Source: a virus
Length of the DNA stretch: 30,914 nucleotides
Reading direction: 5' to 3' (one strand)
IMG/VR virus record: IMGVR_UViG_3300042335_000172
Location: 1-30,914 of that record
Shown here one piece after another: positions 1 through 5,390 of this stretch. The position numbers and the translations under genes are program-made. The notes under the pieces were generated by a model. The model made no database searches. It saw only the letters and a program-made list of their open reading frames with translations, and had not been told where the DNA came from. The stretch's first letter is position 1. Every line of letters starts with the position of its first letter.

Positions 1-2
1 TT

Positions 3-641
3 GCCACGCGCAATTCTACCAATAGAAAAACAGGCAAATCAGTTCAGATATGGATTCTCGATGCACAGATGCATCCAGTAGAATCCAGAAGGTCTGGGCG
101 TGACGCGGAGAATCAATGCAATGGATGCCCGTTCGCAAGCAACAATGGTTGCTATGTGAATGCCAATCCCATCGCGTCGATCTGGCGGGCGTATCAGCGC
201 GGCTCATATGAATACCTTCAGATGGGCACACGCGAGTGGTATGACTTCTTCTCCGTTCCGTTTGTGCGCTTCGGTGCTTATGGCAATCCATCCCATCTCC
301 CACTTGAGATGGTGTATGACATTTCCAGACTCGCCACGCGTATCACTGGCTATTTCCACGACTGGAACTCCATGCCAGCCGGACTCGCCAAGTCATATGG
401 CAAGTTCTTCATGGCATCCTGTGAACCGGAGAATGTCGAGTATGCCCGCAATCTTGGGCTTCGCACATTCACCATATCCAACGAGCGTATCGGTAACGAT
501 ATCGAATGCCTCGCGGATTCCAATGGGCTTACTTGCGCGGAGTGTGGGCTGTGTGACGGCAACCGCCGCCGCAATAGCCTCCCATCCGTGTGGATCAATC
601 CTCATGGTTACCAGAAGAAGAAAGCGGAGGCCGCACTATGA
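3..641 (+). CDS. Phage Cys-motif protein of unknown function (5' partial)
   Basis: The frame is open from the first bases of the window, and the residues before the first internal ATG (position 69) look genuine (KTGKSVQIWIL, then a Cys motif). I therefore treat it as a gene whose start lies upstream. Visible features are CNGCPF and CYVN near the N terminus, an RFGAYGNPSHLP segment, TGYFHDWN, a MASCEPENVEYARN segment, and a C-terminal CAECGLCDG cluster followed by INPHG. I recognise this pattern from phage proteins that carry two Cys clusters, which suggests metal or Fe-S binding. I know no established function (a DUF-type family; not checked). The stop overlaps the next ATG (ATGA). A TATCG-GTAA-CGATA element at 488-501 encodes RIGNDI. 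Confidence 0.75.
   Translation, partial: ATRNSTNRKTGKSVQIWILDAQMHPVESRRSGRDAENQCNGCPFASNNGCYVNANPIASIWRAYQRGSYEYLQMGTREWYDFFSVPFVRFGAYGNPSHLPLEMVYDISRLATRITGYFHDWNSMPAGLAKSYGKFFMASCEPENVEYARNLGLRTFTISNERIGNDIECLADSNGLTCAECGLCDGNRRRNSLPSVWINPHGYQKKKAEAAL
488..501 (+). repeat. TATCG element, sense loop GUAA, in CDS
   Basis: In the first gene, encoding RIGND. The plus-strand spacer is GTAA. Confidence 0.8.
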
Positions 642-814
642 GAGAAGTTAAACGCTACAGACCAAGCCCTCTCGCCTCATCCAAGTGGGTGGAGGAATTC
701 AACAACAGGCAGAATGTGGAACTTCGCAAGGCCAAGGAAAAGTTCTCTTGGCTTGTGCTTATCCTCCTCATCAATGTCGGACTGATTGCCTTGCTTACCA
801 TTATCAATTGGTAG
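638..814 (+). CDS. Small single-pass membrane protein
   Basis: This 58-residue protein has a charged N-terminal half (residues 1-35, rich in K, R and E) and a C-terminal hydrophobic segment (about 36-56, FSWLVLILLINVGLIALLTI) ending in NW. The start at 638 is supported by GGAGG eight bases upstream and by an ATGA overlap with the preceding stop. An in-frame ATG at 590 lies deep inside the upstream gene and is less likely. The topology suggests N-in/C-out insertion in the inner membrane. Its position in the early operon, away from the lysis genes, argues against a holin. The function is unknown. A two-hairpin leader begins one base after its stop. Confidence 0.7.
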   Translation: MREVKRYRPSPLASSKWVEEFNNRQNVELRKAKEKFSWLVLILLINVGLIALLTIINW

Positions 815-897
815 CAGACACTCTGGTGTTATCGGTAAACGATAACGCCAGCAGTCTGCTTGCATGGTGCAAGTAGATAACCAGAAACACGAAACAT
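815..897 (+). promoter_or_regulatory. Two-hairpin leader element, copy 1
   Basis: The outer pair is CAGAC (815-819) with GTCTG (854-858). Inside it is a 12-bp stem, CTGGTGTTATCG with CGATAACGCCAG (one G-U pair), closed by a GTAAA loop at 835-839. A second hairpin at 856-876 pairs CTGCTTGCA with TGCAAGTAG around TGG. Its CTG is also part of GTCTG, so the two pairings compete. The tail, ATAACCAGAAACACGAAACAT, runs directly into the ATG at 898 with no Shine-Dalgarno. Four similar elements follow in the same operon. No U-tract is present, so it is not a standard terminator. Confidence 0.8.
830..844 (+). repeat. TATCG element, loop GUAAA, in leader 1
   Basis: It forms the top of the leader 1 hairpin, with a five-base loop. 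Confidence 0.85.
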
Positions 898-917
898 ATG
901 AATACATACTACACTAA
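864..917 (+). other. Possible leader ORF overlapping the next start
   Basis: The ATG in the loop of the second leader hairpin opens a 17-codon frame (MVQVDNQKHETYEYILH) that runs past the start of the next gene (898) and stops at 917. It has no Shine-Dalgarno and its ATG is in a hairpin. Similar MV...N...K frames start at the same place in leaders 3, 4 and 5. This may only reflect conserved leader DNA. Confidence 0.25.
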
Positions 918-1185
918 GTCGGAATCGGGCGAATTCGTCCCTATCGTTATCACCAAGAACGAAGCCATCAAGATCATCCTCGATGACTCGATTGACATGG
1001 TCAGGCGCAACCTCGACTCCCTCATCAGGGATCAGTTGAGCCAGCGAGTAGCCAATGAATTGGATCTGCTCGACCTTCGCGCTGCCGTCCAAACAGCAGC
1101 GGATGACCTCGATATGGGCGATGAAGTCCGCGATGCGGTCAAGGACTACATCGACAACTGCTCGATCCGCGTAGACATCGACTAA
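898..1185 (+). CDS. Small acidic early protein, unknown function
   Basis: This 95-residue protein has no domain I recognise. It is acidic, with a central segment rich in D, L and R (DSIDMVRRNLDSLIRDQLSQ) that is probably helical, followed by DLDMGDEVRDAVKDYIDN. The start is the first ATG after two-hairpin leader 1, within an A-rich non-Shine-Dalgarno context (ACGAAACATATG). It appears to be the only gene between leaders 1 and 2. Its place in an operon of small unique proteins suggests an early host-takeover or accessory role, but nothing in the sequence shows it. Confidence 0.7.
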   Translation: MNTYYTKSESGEFVPIVITKNEAIKIILDDSIDMVRRNLDSLIRDQLSQRVANELDLLDLRAAVQTAADDLDMGDEVRDAVKDYIDNCSIRVDID

Positions 1186-1186
1186 T

Positions 1187-1289
1187 CAGACACTCCGCTC
1201 ATTATCGTTTAACGATAGTGGGCGGCAGTCTGCTTACATAAAGTAATCAGAAAACCAGATTCCCAACTGTAAAGCGGGTAAACACGAAA
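1187..1289 (+). promoter_or_regulatory. Two-hairpin leader element, copy 2
   Basis: CAGAC (1187-1191) pairs with GTCTG (1228-1232) around the stem CCGCTCATTATCG / CGATAGTGGGCGG, which has two G-U pairs and a TTTAA loop at 1208-1212. The second hairpin (1230-1250) pairs CTGCTTAC with GTAATCAG, with one mismatch and an ATAAA loop. It is the only copy without ATG in this loop. The downstream leader is longer than in the other copies and ends GGGTAAACACGAAA before the ATG at 1290. It also lacks a Shine-Dalgarno. Confidence 0.75.
1203..1217 (+). repeat. TATCG element, loop UUUAA, in leader 2
   Basis: It forms the top of the leader 2 hairpin, with a five-base loop. Confidence 0.85.
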
Positions 1290-1550
1290 ATGCTACAAGA
1301 AATGAAAAAGATAGTCGAGGATGCGGAATCATATCGCAAGCAGGCGTGGATCACTCTGCATTTGCCCAGCGAGGTGATATCCTTCAAAGTGAAAGACTGC
1401 GACGAGCGTGACAAGATTATGCACGCCTTTCGCAGGTCTGGAATGACTGCAAGTTTCAGCACTATGTGCAGTAGTGTTATGAACATTGATAGCCCAAAAC
1501 TAAAGCAACCATTTTGGGGAACCAAGTTCATTAAGGAGGCGGTCAAATGA
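1290..1550 (+). CDS. Small early protein, unknown function
   Basis: This 86-residue protein has an N-terminal probable helix (MLQEMKKIVEDAESYRKQ), a short beta-like stretch (AWITLHLPSEVISFKV) and a basic C-terminal part. I recognise no family. The start follows leader 2 in an A-rich context. The stop overlaps the next start (ATGA at 1547-1550), and the 3' end carries the AAGGAGG Shine-Dalgarno used by that gene, so the two are probably translationally coupled. Confidence 0.7.
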   Translation: MLQEMKKIVEDAESYRKQAWITLHLPSEVISFKVKDCDERDKIMHAFRRSGMTASFSTMCSSVMNIDSPKLKQPFWGTKFIKEAVK

Positions 1551-1897
1551 AAACACACGACGAAGCAGTTGATGAGATGTATGACGATCTTTTTGCTCTT
1601 TACGGCAAAGTCTTCGGCCCAATGTGGCTTGAGACTAAAGACAAAACATGGTCGTTCGACATTGAGAAAATGGAAGGTCAGGACATTATTCGCTCATCTG
1701 ATGGCATGGTAGAGTTAATGGTCGAACAGACCAATTCAATCTGCCGCCGGACGGCATGGAAATACATGGTCTATGCCGTTTACAATGATGATATTGGCGA
1801 GATGTATGAATACAATTACAGGAATGCTGCCGCCAATAAGTTTATGGAAATTCAGTTATCCATGAAGTTTGCAACGGCACTCAACAAGTGTGATTAG
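1547..1897 (+). CDS. Small acidic early protein, unknown function
   Basis: This 116-residue protein is acidic and rich in aromatic residues, with no family I recognise. Features are EAVDEMYDDLFALYGKVFGP near the start, a central MVELMVEQTNSICRRTAWKY segment and a YEYNYRNAAANKF segment near the end. It starts four bases inside the previous gene, with a strong Shine-Dalgarno (AAGGAGG) at normal spacing, unlike the leader-borne starts. Its stop (TAG, 1895-1897) lies within the outer stem of leader 3. Confidence 0.7.
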   Translation: MKTHDEAVDEMYDDLFALYGKVFGPMWLETKDKTWSFDIEKMEGQDIIRSSDGMVELMVEQTNSICRRTAWKYMVYAVYNDDIGEMYEYNYRNAAANKFMEIQLSMKFATALNKCD

Positions 1898-1974
1898 ACA
1901 CACCACCAGTTATCGTCCAACGATAGCTGGTGGCAGTCTGCTTACATGGTGTATGCAGAAAACACGAAACACAA
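1895..1974 (+). promoter_or_regulatory. Two-hairpin leader element, copy 3
   Basis: TAGAC (1895-1899, a G-U variant of CAGAC) pairs with GTCTG (1936-1940). The inner stem is CCACCAGTTATCG / CGATAGCTGGTGG with one G-U pair and a TCCAA loop at 1916-1920. The second hairpin (1938-1958) is CTGCTTACA / TGTATGCAG around TGG with a single mismatch. The tail AAAACACGAAACACAA precedes the ATG at 1975. The upstream stop codon is part of the element, so ribosomes ending there would disturb the outer stem. Confidence 0.8.
1911..1925 (+). repeat. TATCG element, loop UCCAA, in leader 3
   Basis: It forms the top of the leader 3 hairpin, with a five-base loop. Confidence 0.85.
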
Positions 1975-1978
1975 ATGA
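1946..1978 (+). other. Possible leader peptide coupled to the next gene
   Basis: The ATG in the second hairpin loop opens a 10-codon frame (MVYAENTKHK) whose TGA overlaps the start of the next gene exactly (ATGA at 1975-1978). This is the classic layout for translational coupling. No Shine-Dalgarno is seen before its ATG. The same layout recurs in leader 5. Confidence 0.35.
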
Positions 1979-2439
1979 CAAGAGAACAATACGCTGAAGA
2001 CAAAATATACGAGGAGTTTACTCCTATTGATACATGGGAAGCAACCATCGAACATCTGAATGATGATTACTCATTCAGTTGTGTCGGCGGCCCATTTGTT
2101 GAACTATCGCCCGGTGATGTGTTGTCGAAATACGACTACGATGCATTCCAAGATTATCGTAGACGATATGTCGAGCGCATGATCCTTGAGAATAAGTGGG
2201 CCTATATCGGTGGAGATATTTATTACATCGATGCCAAGTGGGCCTATGATCAAATAATCCAACAAGTCAAGGATTGCGATCCATACTATGTCAGCGGCAC
2301 AGATTCAGCCGATGGCTGGTATTACTACGATGACAAGGCTTTCTGCTGCGGGCCATTCGGGTCGCAGTCATATGCCTATGAAAACGCAGTCAATGAAAGT
2401 TGGAAAAATATGAAGGAGGTATCATGCTGCGAAAACTAA
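1975..2439 (+). CDS. Acidic, Tyr-rich early protein, unknown function
   Basis: This 154-residue protein is rich in D, E and Y, with clusters such as YDYDAFQDYRRRY and GWYYYDDKAFCCG. It has four Cys in the C-terminal third (two CC pairs). I recognise no family. The start at 1975 follows leader 3. An in-frame ATG at 1930 falls inside the leader hairpin and would read through it, so I reject it. The strong negative charge resembles DNA-mimic or anti-host proteins, but that is a guess from composition. The gene overlaps the next one by 16 bases. Confidence 0.65.
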   Translation: MTREQYAEDKIYEEFTPIDTWEATIEHLNDDYSFSCVGGPFVELSPGDVLSKYDYDAFQDYRRRYVERMILENKWAYIGGDIYYIDAKWAYDQIIQQVKDCDPYYVSGTDSADGWYYYDDKAFCCGPFGSQSYAYENAVNESWKNMKEVSCCEN

Positions 2440-2693
2440 TCACATCGCACGGCATTCCTTTCAATGTGGTTCTTGATACCACAAAGGATGAACCAATAGT
2501 CAGCTTCTACGATGCCCGCTGGAACTTCACCGAATATGGTCAGTTCACGGGCGGGAGCTACTATGCATCAACACTCCTTGAGGATAGTCCGGGTGGACTC
2601 TTCCTCGACACAGGCACTCCAGACTGGAGGATAGATCACGCGGAGATGCGTGAAGTCCTCAATTGGCTCTCGGATTGCCTAATATCCAAGTAA
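2424..2693 (+). CDS. Small early protein, unknown function
   Basis: This 89-residue protein starts at 2424, where AAGGAGGT sits five bases upstream. An in-frame ATG at 2400 lies further inside the preceding gene without such a signal. The composition is mixed alpha/beta: an N-terminal VVLDTTKDEPIVSFYDARW stretch, a GG(S)YYASTLL segment and a C-terminal probable helix (HAEMREVLNWLSDCLISK). I recognise no family. It is a second cistron with a Shine-Dalgarno, in contrast to the leader-borne first cistrons. Its stop is at the edge of leader 4. Confidence 0.65.
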   Translation: MLRKLITSHGIPFNVVLDTTKDEPIVSFYDARWNFTEYGQFTGGSYYASTLLEDSPGGLFLDTGTPDWRIDHAEMREVLNWLSDCLISK

Positions 2694-2775
2694 CCAGACA
2701 CTCCGTCCGTTATCGTCAACGATAGCGGGCGGAAGTCTGGTAGCATGGTGCTACTGGTAAACAACAAACACGAAA
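2694..2775 (+). promoter_or_regulatory. Two-hairpin leader element, copy 4
   Basis: CCAGAC (2694-2699) pairs with GTCTGG (2735-2740). The inner stem CCGTCCGTTATCG / CGATAGCGGGCGG has 13 pairs, two of them G-U, with a TCAA loop at 2716-2719. The second hairpin (2737-2757) is CTGGTAGCA / TGCTACTGG around TGG. The A-rich tail ends AACACGAAA before the ATG at 2776. The loop ATG (2745) opens a longer frame that overlaps the start of the next gene. Confidence 0.8.
2711..2724 (+). repeat. TATCG element, loop UCAA, in leader 4
   Basis: It forms the top of the leader 4 hairpin, with a four-base loop. Confidence 0.85.
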
Positions 2776-3123
2776 ATGACAAACACAAACAAAATAAACG
2801 AAGCAATAAGCAAGAAAGTATCAGAGATAGTAGATAGAGAAGCCGACGAGCTTTTCATAGCTATCTGCAATTGGTCAGAAAAGAACCCAATCAAGATTAG
2901 TCCTTACTCTGAAGATGGAAAGATATTTTCAAGGAATTATCACTCACTTGCCACTTGGCATCACCTCTCATCAAATGAAAGGGAGACATATCAACCATTT
3001 GTTGATGCTACAGTCAAGATGATGTCCAAGTGGAAGCAGGCAAGGCACAACTACCTCTTCGAGAAAGCAGCGAAAGAGATCATCGAGAGGGCAAACATAT
3101 TTCTTCCAGAAAGCCTAAAGTAG
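2776..3123 (+). CDS. Small early protein, unknown function
   Basis: This 115-residue protein begins after leader 4 in an A-rich context. It looks mostly helical: an N-terminal amphipathic part rich in K, E and I (KINEAISKKVSEIVDREADE), and a C-terminal part ending KAAKEIIERANIFLPESLK. WSEKNP and TWHHLSSNERETYQPF lie in between. The last segment resembles a short conserved stretch in other small phage proteins, but I cannot name a family. It appears to be the only gene between leaders 4 and 5. Confidence 0.65.
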   Translation: MTNTNKINEAISKKVSEIVDREADELFIAICNWSEKNPIKISPYSEDGKIFSRNYHSLATWHHLSSNERETYQPFVDATVKMMSKWKQARHNYLFEKAAKEIIERANIFLPESLK

Positions 3124-3203
3124 TCAGACACACTCTCCCCGTGCATGCGGGGGGAGTAGTCTGATGGCATGGTGCTATCAGTAAACACAGAAAACAGAAA
3201 CAT
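3124..3203 (+). promoter_or_regulatory. Two-hairpin leader element, copy 5 (no TATCG core)
   Basis: TCAGAC (3124-3129) pairs with GTCTGA (3159-3164). The inner hairpin here is CTCTCCCCG (3133-3141) with CGGGGGGAG (3148-3156) and a TGCATG loop, so the TATCG..CGATA core is absent although the fold is kept. The second hairpin (3161-3181) is CTGATGGCA / TGCTATCAG around TGG. The tail ends GAAACAT before the ATG at 3204. This copy separates the leader fold from the dispersed TATCG element. Confidence 0.8.
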
Positions 3204-3207
3204 ATGA
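3169..3207 (+). other. Possible leader peptide coupled to the next gene
   Basis: The ATG in the second hairpin loop opens a 12-codon frame (MVLSVNTENRNI) whose TGA overlaps the next start (ATGA, 3204-3207). The arrangement is the same as at 1946-1978. There is no Shine-Dalgarno. Confidence 0.35.
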
Positions 3208-3419
3208 ATGATATAGTAATAGAAACGCCAGAACAGTTCCGCTTGTATGCCCTACTCAAGCTCAAGGCCGCTCTCAAGTTAGAGTGCGCCGGAATGCGAC
3301 ACAGTAGAGGTCATTCGGCCTATGGGATAGTCAAGAGGTCTTACGGGTTCAAGGGCAACCGCGAGTCCGTCCTCAAGCAATTCACCGATAAGATCAACGA
3401 GATGTATTCCCAACAATGA
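3204..3419 (+). CDS. Small basic early protein, unknown function
   Basis: This 71-residue protein has an N-terminal helix-like part (EQFRLYALLKLKAALKLECA) and a basic middle with RHSRGH, KRSYGFKGNR and a C-terminal FTDKINEMYSQQ. The basic stretch would suit nucleic-acid binding. I recognise no named family. It follows leader 5, and its stop overlaps the helicase start (ATGA at 3416-3419), so the helicase is probably made by coupling from this gene. It could be a helicase partner or an RNA-binding protein; neither is shown. Confidence 0.65.
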   Translation: MNDIVIETPEQFRLYALLKLKAALKLECAGMRHSRGHSAYGIVKRSYGFKGNRESVLKQFTDKINEMYSQQ

Positions 3420-5032
3420 CACTCGACAAATTGCTTGAAACTCTGGACTTCTGCCAGCCCATCAGAAAAGAAACCAAGGTCGGGACGCGTCTTCTTCGGA
3501 AGGCGCAACCTACCAAGGAATTCTGGGACACCTACAAGATCGACAAGCAGTCCTATTCCAAAGAACTCAAGAAGATTGGAATGTCAATCAATGAGTTCCG
3601 TGGTAATTGGGAAGTTGCTTGGTGGTCGAGGCCGGATTTGACATTCGCGCCCATCCCCAACTTCAAGCTGGAGATGCCGGAAGATATCGTTACCGATATT
3701 TCTTCTCTGCCTGCACTCAAGTTTCCTGACAAATTGTTTCAATATCAGATAACTTCTGTGCAGTTGGGTGTCCGTTCGCTGGAGAAATACAACCGCGCTC
3801 TTCTTGGTCACGGCACTGGCATGGGCAAGACGGCAATCGCCTTGGCTATCGCCCGTGAATTCGGCAAGAGGGTCGCAGTCATCTGTCCCAAGCCAATCGT
3901 CACAGACTGGCATAGGATGGCGAAATACCTCGGCGTAGAGACATACGATGTCTGCGGCTGGGAGTGGGTCAAGACGGGCAAATCCAAGATGGGTGGTTGG
4001 GTTTCCAAGGAGAAGAAGAACTTCAAATGGGAAATACCAAAAGATACTATTTTAGTATTTGATGAAGTCCATCGCGGCAAAGCATACAAGACCCAGAATG
4101 CCATCATCATCGCAGATGCGGTGCATCAAAACATCTCGTCTCTCGCATTATCGGCAACGATAGCGGATGACCCAACCAAGATGTGGGCTATTGGTCAGTT
4201 CCTCGGTCTGCACAAGGGGCAGGATTACTTTCCTTTCCTCTTGCGGAATGACTGCGTGAAGACTCAATGGGGCATGAAGTTCGATGGTGGACTCCATGTC
4301 TTGAGCAGGATTCACAAGCAGATATTCCCAGATCGAGGCAACAGGCTCAAACCATCTGATGTTGGTGATGAGTTCCCAGAGACGCTCATCCATGCCCGTG
4401 CATTCGACATGGATAGTGCCAAGGATATCGCGGCTGAATATGACAAGCTGCTTTTGCGTATCGAAGAGCTACGCATGCAGGAGAACTTCGCCGCTAATGT
4501 ATTGGCAGAGCAGACAAGAGCAAGGCAGGCCGTCGAGCTACTCAAAGCTCCAGCGGTTTGCTCTCTCGCTCAAGACCTCATCGAAGAAGGCAATTCCGTC
4601 TTCATCGCGGTCAATTATGTCGAGACGCTCAAGTTCATGCAGAATGAACTCAAGACCAAATGCACAATCCAAGGCGGGCAGAACGAACTCCTGCGTCGAG
4701 GGAACATCGATTCCTTCCAGAACGACAAGTCGAGAGTCATCATCGGCATCACACAAGCATGCCGTGAGGGTCTTAACTTGCACGATATCAATGGAAGGTA
4801 TCCACGCATCGCCTTGATCATGCCGACCTACTCTGTCTTCGATCTCAAGCAAGTCTTGGGTCGTGTCCACAGGGCGGGCGGCAAGTCAAAGTCGATCCAA
4901 TACCTCGTCTATGCTGCTGGGGTCGGCATCGAGGAGGACATCTGCGAATCGTTAGACATGAAACTGAAAAGGATGGATCAGCTTATGGATGGCGAAATAG
5001 ACGCATCCATCAGCTTGACTACATCAAAATGA
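3416..5032 (+). CDS. SNF2-like superfamily 2 helicase/ATPase
   Basis: This 538-residue superfamily 2 ATPase acts on DNA, probably in phage replication or recombination. Motifs in order: FQYQ (Q-motif-like, about residue 108); Walker A GTGMGKT at about 132-138; Walker B DEVH at about 215; motif III LSAT at about 243-246; GITQACREGLNLHD (motif V region) at about 445-460; and QVLGRVHRAGGKS (motif VI) at about 479. All core motifs are present, so it should be active. It starts by ATGA overlap without a Shine-Dalgarno and is last in the plus-strand operon, just before a terminator. A TATCG element at 3685-3698 lies upstream of Walker A. Another at 4149-4162 coincides with motif III (LSATIA). Confidence 0.92.
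   Translation: MTLDKLLETLDFCQPIRKETKVGTRLLRKAQPTKEFWDTYKIDKQSYSKELKKIGMSINEFRGNWEVAWWSRPDLTFAPIPNFKLEMPEDIVTDISSLPALKFPDKLFQYQITSVQLGVRSLEKYNRALLGHGTGMGKTAIALAIAREFGKRVAVICPKPIVTDWHRMAKYLGVETYDVCGWEWVKTGKSKMGGWVSKEKKNFKWEIPKDTILVFDEVHRGKAYKTQNAIIIADAVHQNISSLALSATIADDPTKMWAIGQFLGLHKGQDYFPFLLRNDCVKTQWGMKFDGGLHVLSRIHKQIFPDRGNRLKPSDVGDEFPETLIHARAFDMDSAKDIAAEYDKLLLRIEELRMQENFAANVLAEQTRARQAVELLKAPAVCSLAQDLIEEGNSVFIAVNYVETLKFMQNELKTKCTIQGGQNELLRRGNIDSFQNDKSRVIIGITQACREGLNLHDINGRYPRIALIMPTYSVFDLKQVLGRVHRAGGKSKSIQYLVYAAGVGIEEDICESLDMKLKRMDQLMDGEIDASISLTTSK
3685..3698 (+). repeat. TATCG element (spacer TTAC), in CDS
   Basis: In the helicase gene, encoding IVTDI, flanked by A and T that extend the stem. 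This is the one asymmetric copy whose GTAA lies on the non-coding strand. Confidence 0.8.
4149..4162 (+). repeat. TATCG element, loop GCAA, at helicase motif III
   Basis: Encodes LSATIA, so the protein motif alone could explain part of it. Confidence 0.7.
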
Positions 5033-5036
5033 AAAA

Positions 5037-5083
5037 GGGGCAGACTGTCGGTTCAACACCTTCAGTTCTGCCCCTCTTTTTTT
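5037..5083. terminator. Bidirectional intrinsic terminator
   Basis: GGGGCAGACTG (5037-5047) pairs with CAGTTCTGCCCC (5063-5074) with one bulge. The stem has a T-rich run on its right (5075-5083) and an A-run on its left (5032-5036), so it can stop both the helicase operon and the convergent minus-strand operon. A TATCG element overlaps the end of the T-run. Confidence 0.85.
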
Positions 5084-5096
5084 ATCGTTGACGATA
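5083..5096 (-). repeat. TATCG element, minus-strand loop UCAA
   Basis: It lies in the 65-bp gap between convergent operons, one base after the stop of the minus-strand gene and overlapping the terminator T-run. The minus-strand spacer is TCAA. Confidence 0.85.
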
Positions 5097-5097
5097 G

Positions 5098-5388
5098 TTA
5101 CTCTGGCTTCGACACCTTGGCGGTCTGACCGCTGATGTAGAATAGGAGTGCTTCCTGCAAGAGTTCGATGGCTTTAAGCCCCTCCCTCTGGCGGGTCTGC
5201 GTCTTGACGATCATGGTCGCCGCTGCGTGGAGCAGCGATGCCATGCCTTTGACTAGTTCGTTGGTCTGCTCATTCTGGATTTTCGGGTAGCTAAACTGCT
5301 CCAGTAGCCACTCCTTGATCTGGGCGGCTTGTTTCAGTTCTTCCTCCGTGTAATCGGGAGGCGTGTCGGTGTTTTTTGTTTCACTCAT
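5098..5388 (-). CDS. Small acidic helical protein, unknown function
   Basis: This 96-residue protein is the last gene of the minus-strand DNA-handling operon. The start at 5388 is set by GGAG nine bases upstream (within the end of the preceding gene) and a good Shine-Dalgarno. An in-frame ATG at 5418 lies inside that gene and is rejected. The sequence is helical throughout: TEEELKQAAQIKEWLLEQF, then NELVKGMASLLHAAATMIVK and REGLKAIELLQEALLFYI. It has no recognised domain. It might be a small adaptor for the DNA-binding protein it follows. Confidence 0.7.
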   Translation of the reverse strand: MSETKNTDTPPDYTEEELKQAAQIKEWLLEQFSYPKIQNEQTNELVKGMASLLHAAATMIVKTQTRQREGLKAIELLQEALLFYISGQTAKVSKPE

Positions 5389-5390
5389 AA

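Noticed and set aside
815-3203. Leader hairpins as simple terminators
   Set aside because: Stems are strong but no T-run follows, and each is directly upstream of an early gene in the same direction.
4149-4162. Helicase motif III copy as proof of the element
   Set aside because: LSATIA is a conserved protein motif, so this copy may be protein-driven. It was counted but carries less weight.
4359-4817. Plus-strand frame (152 codons) in the helicase gene
   Set aside because: It lies out of frame within the conserved helicase motifs and has low-complexity Ser/Arg content, typical of a shadow.
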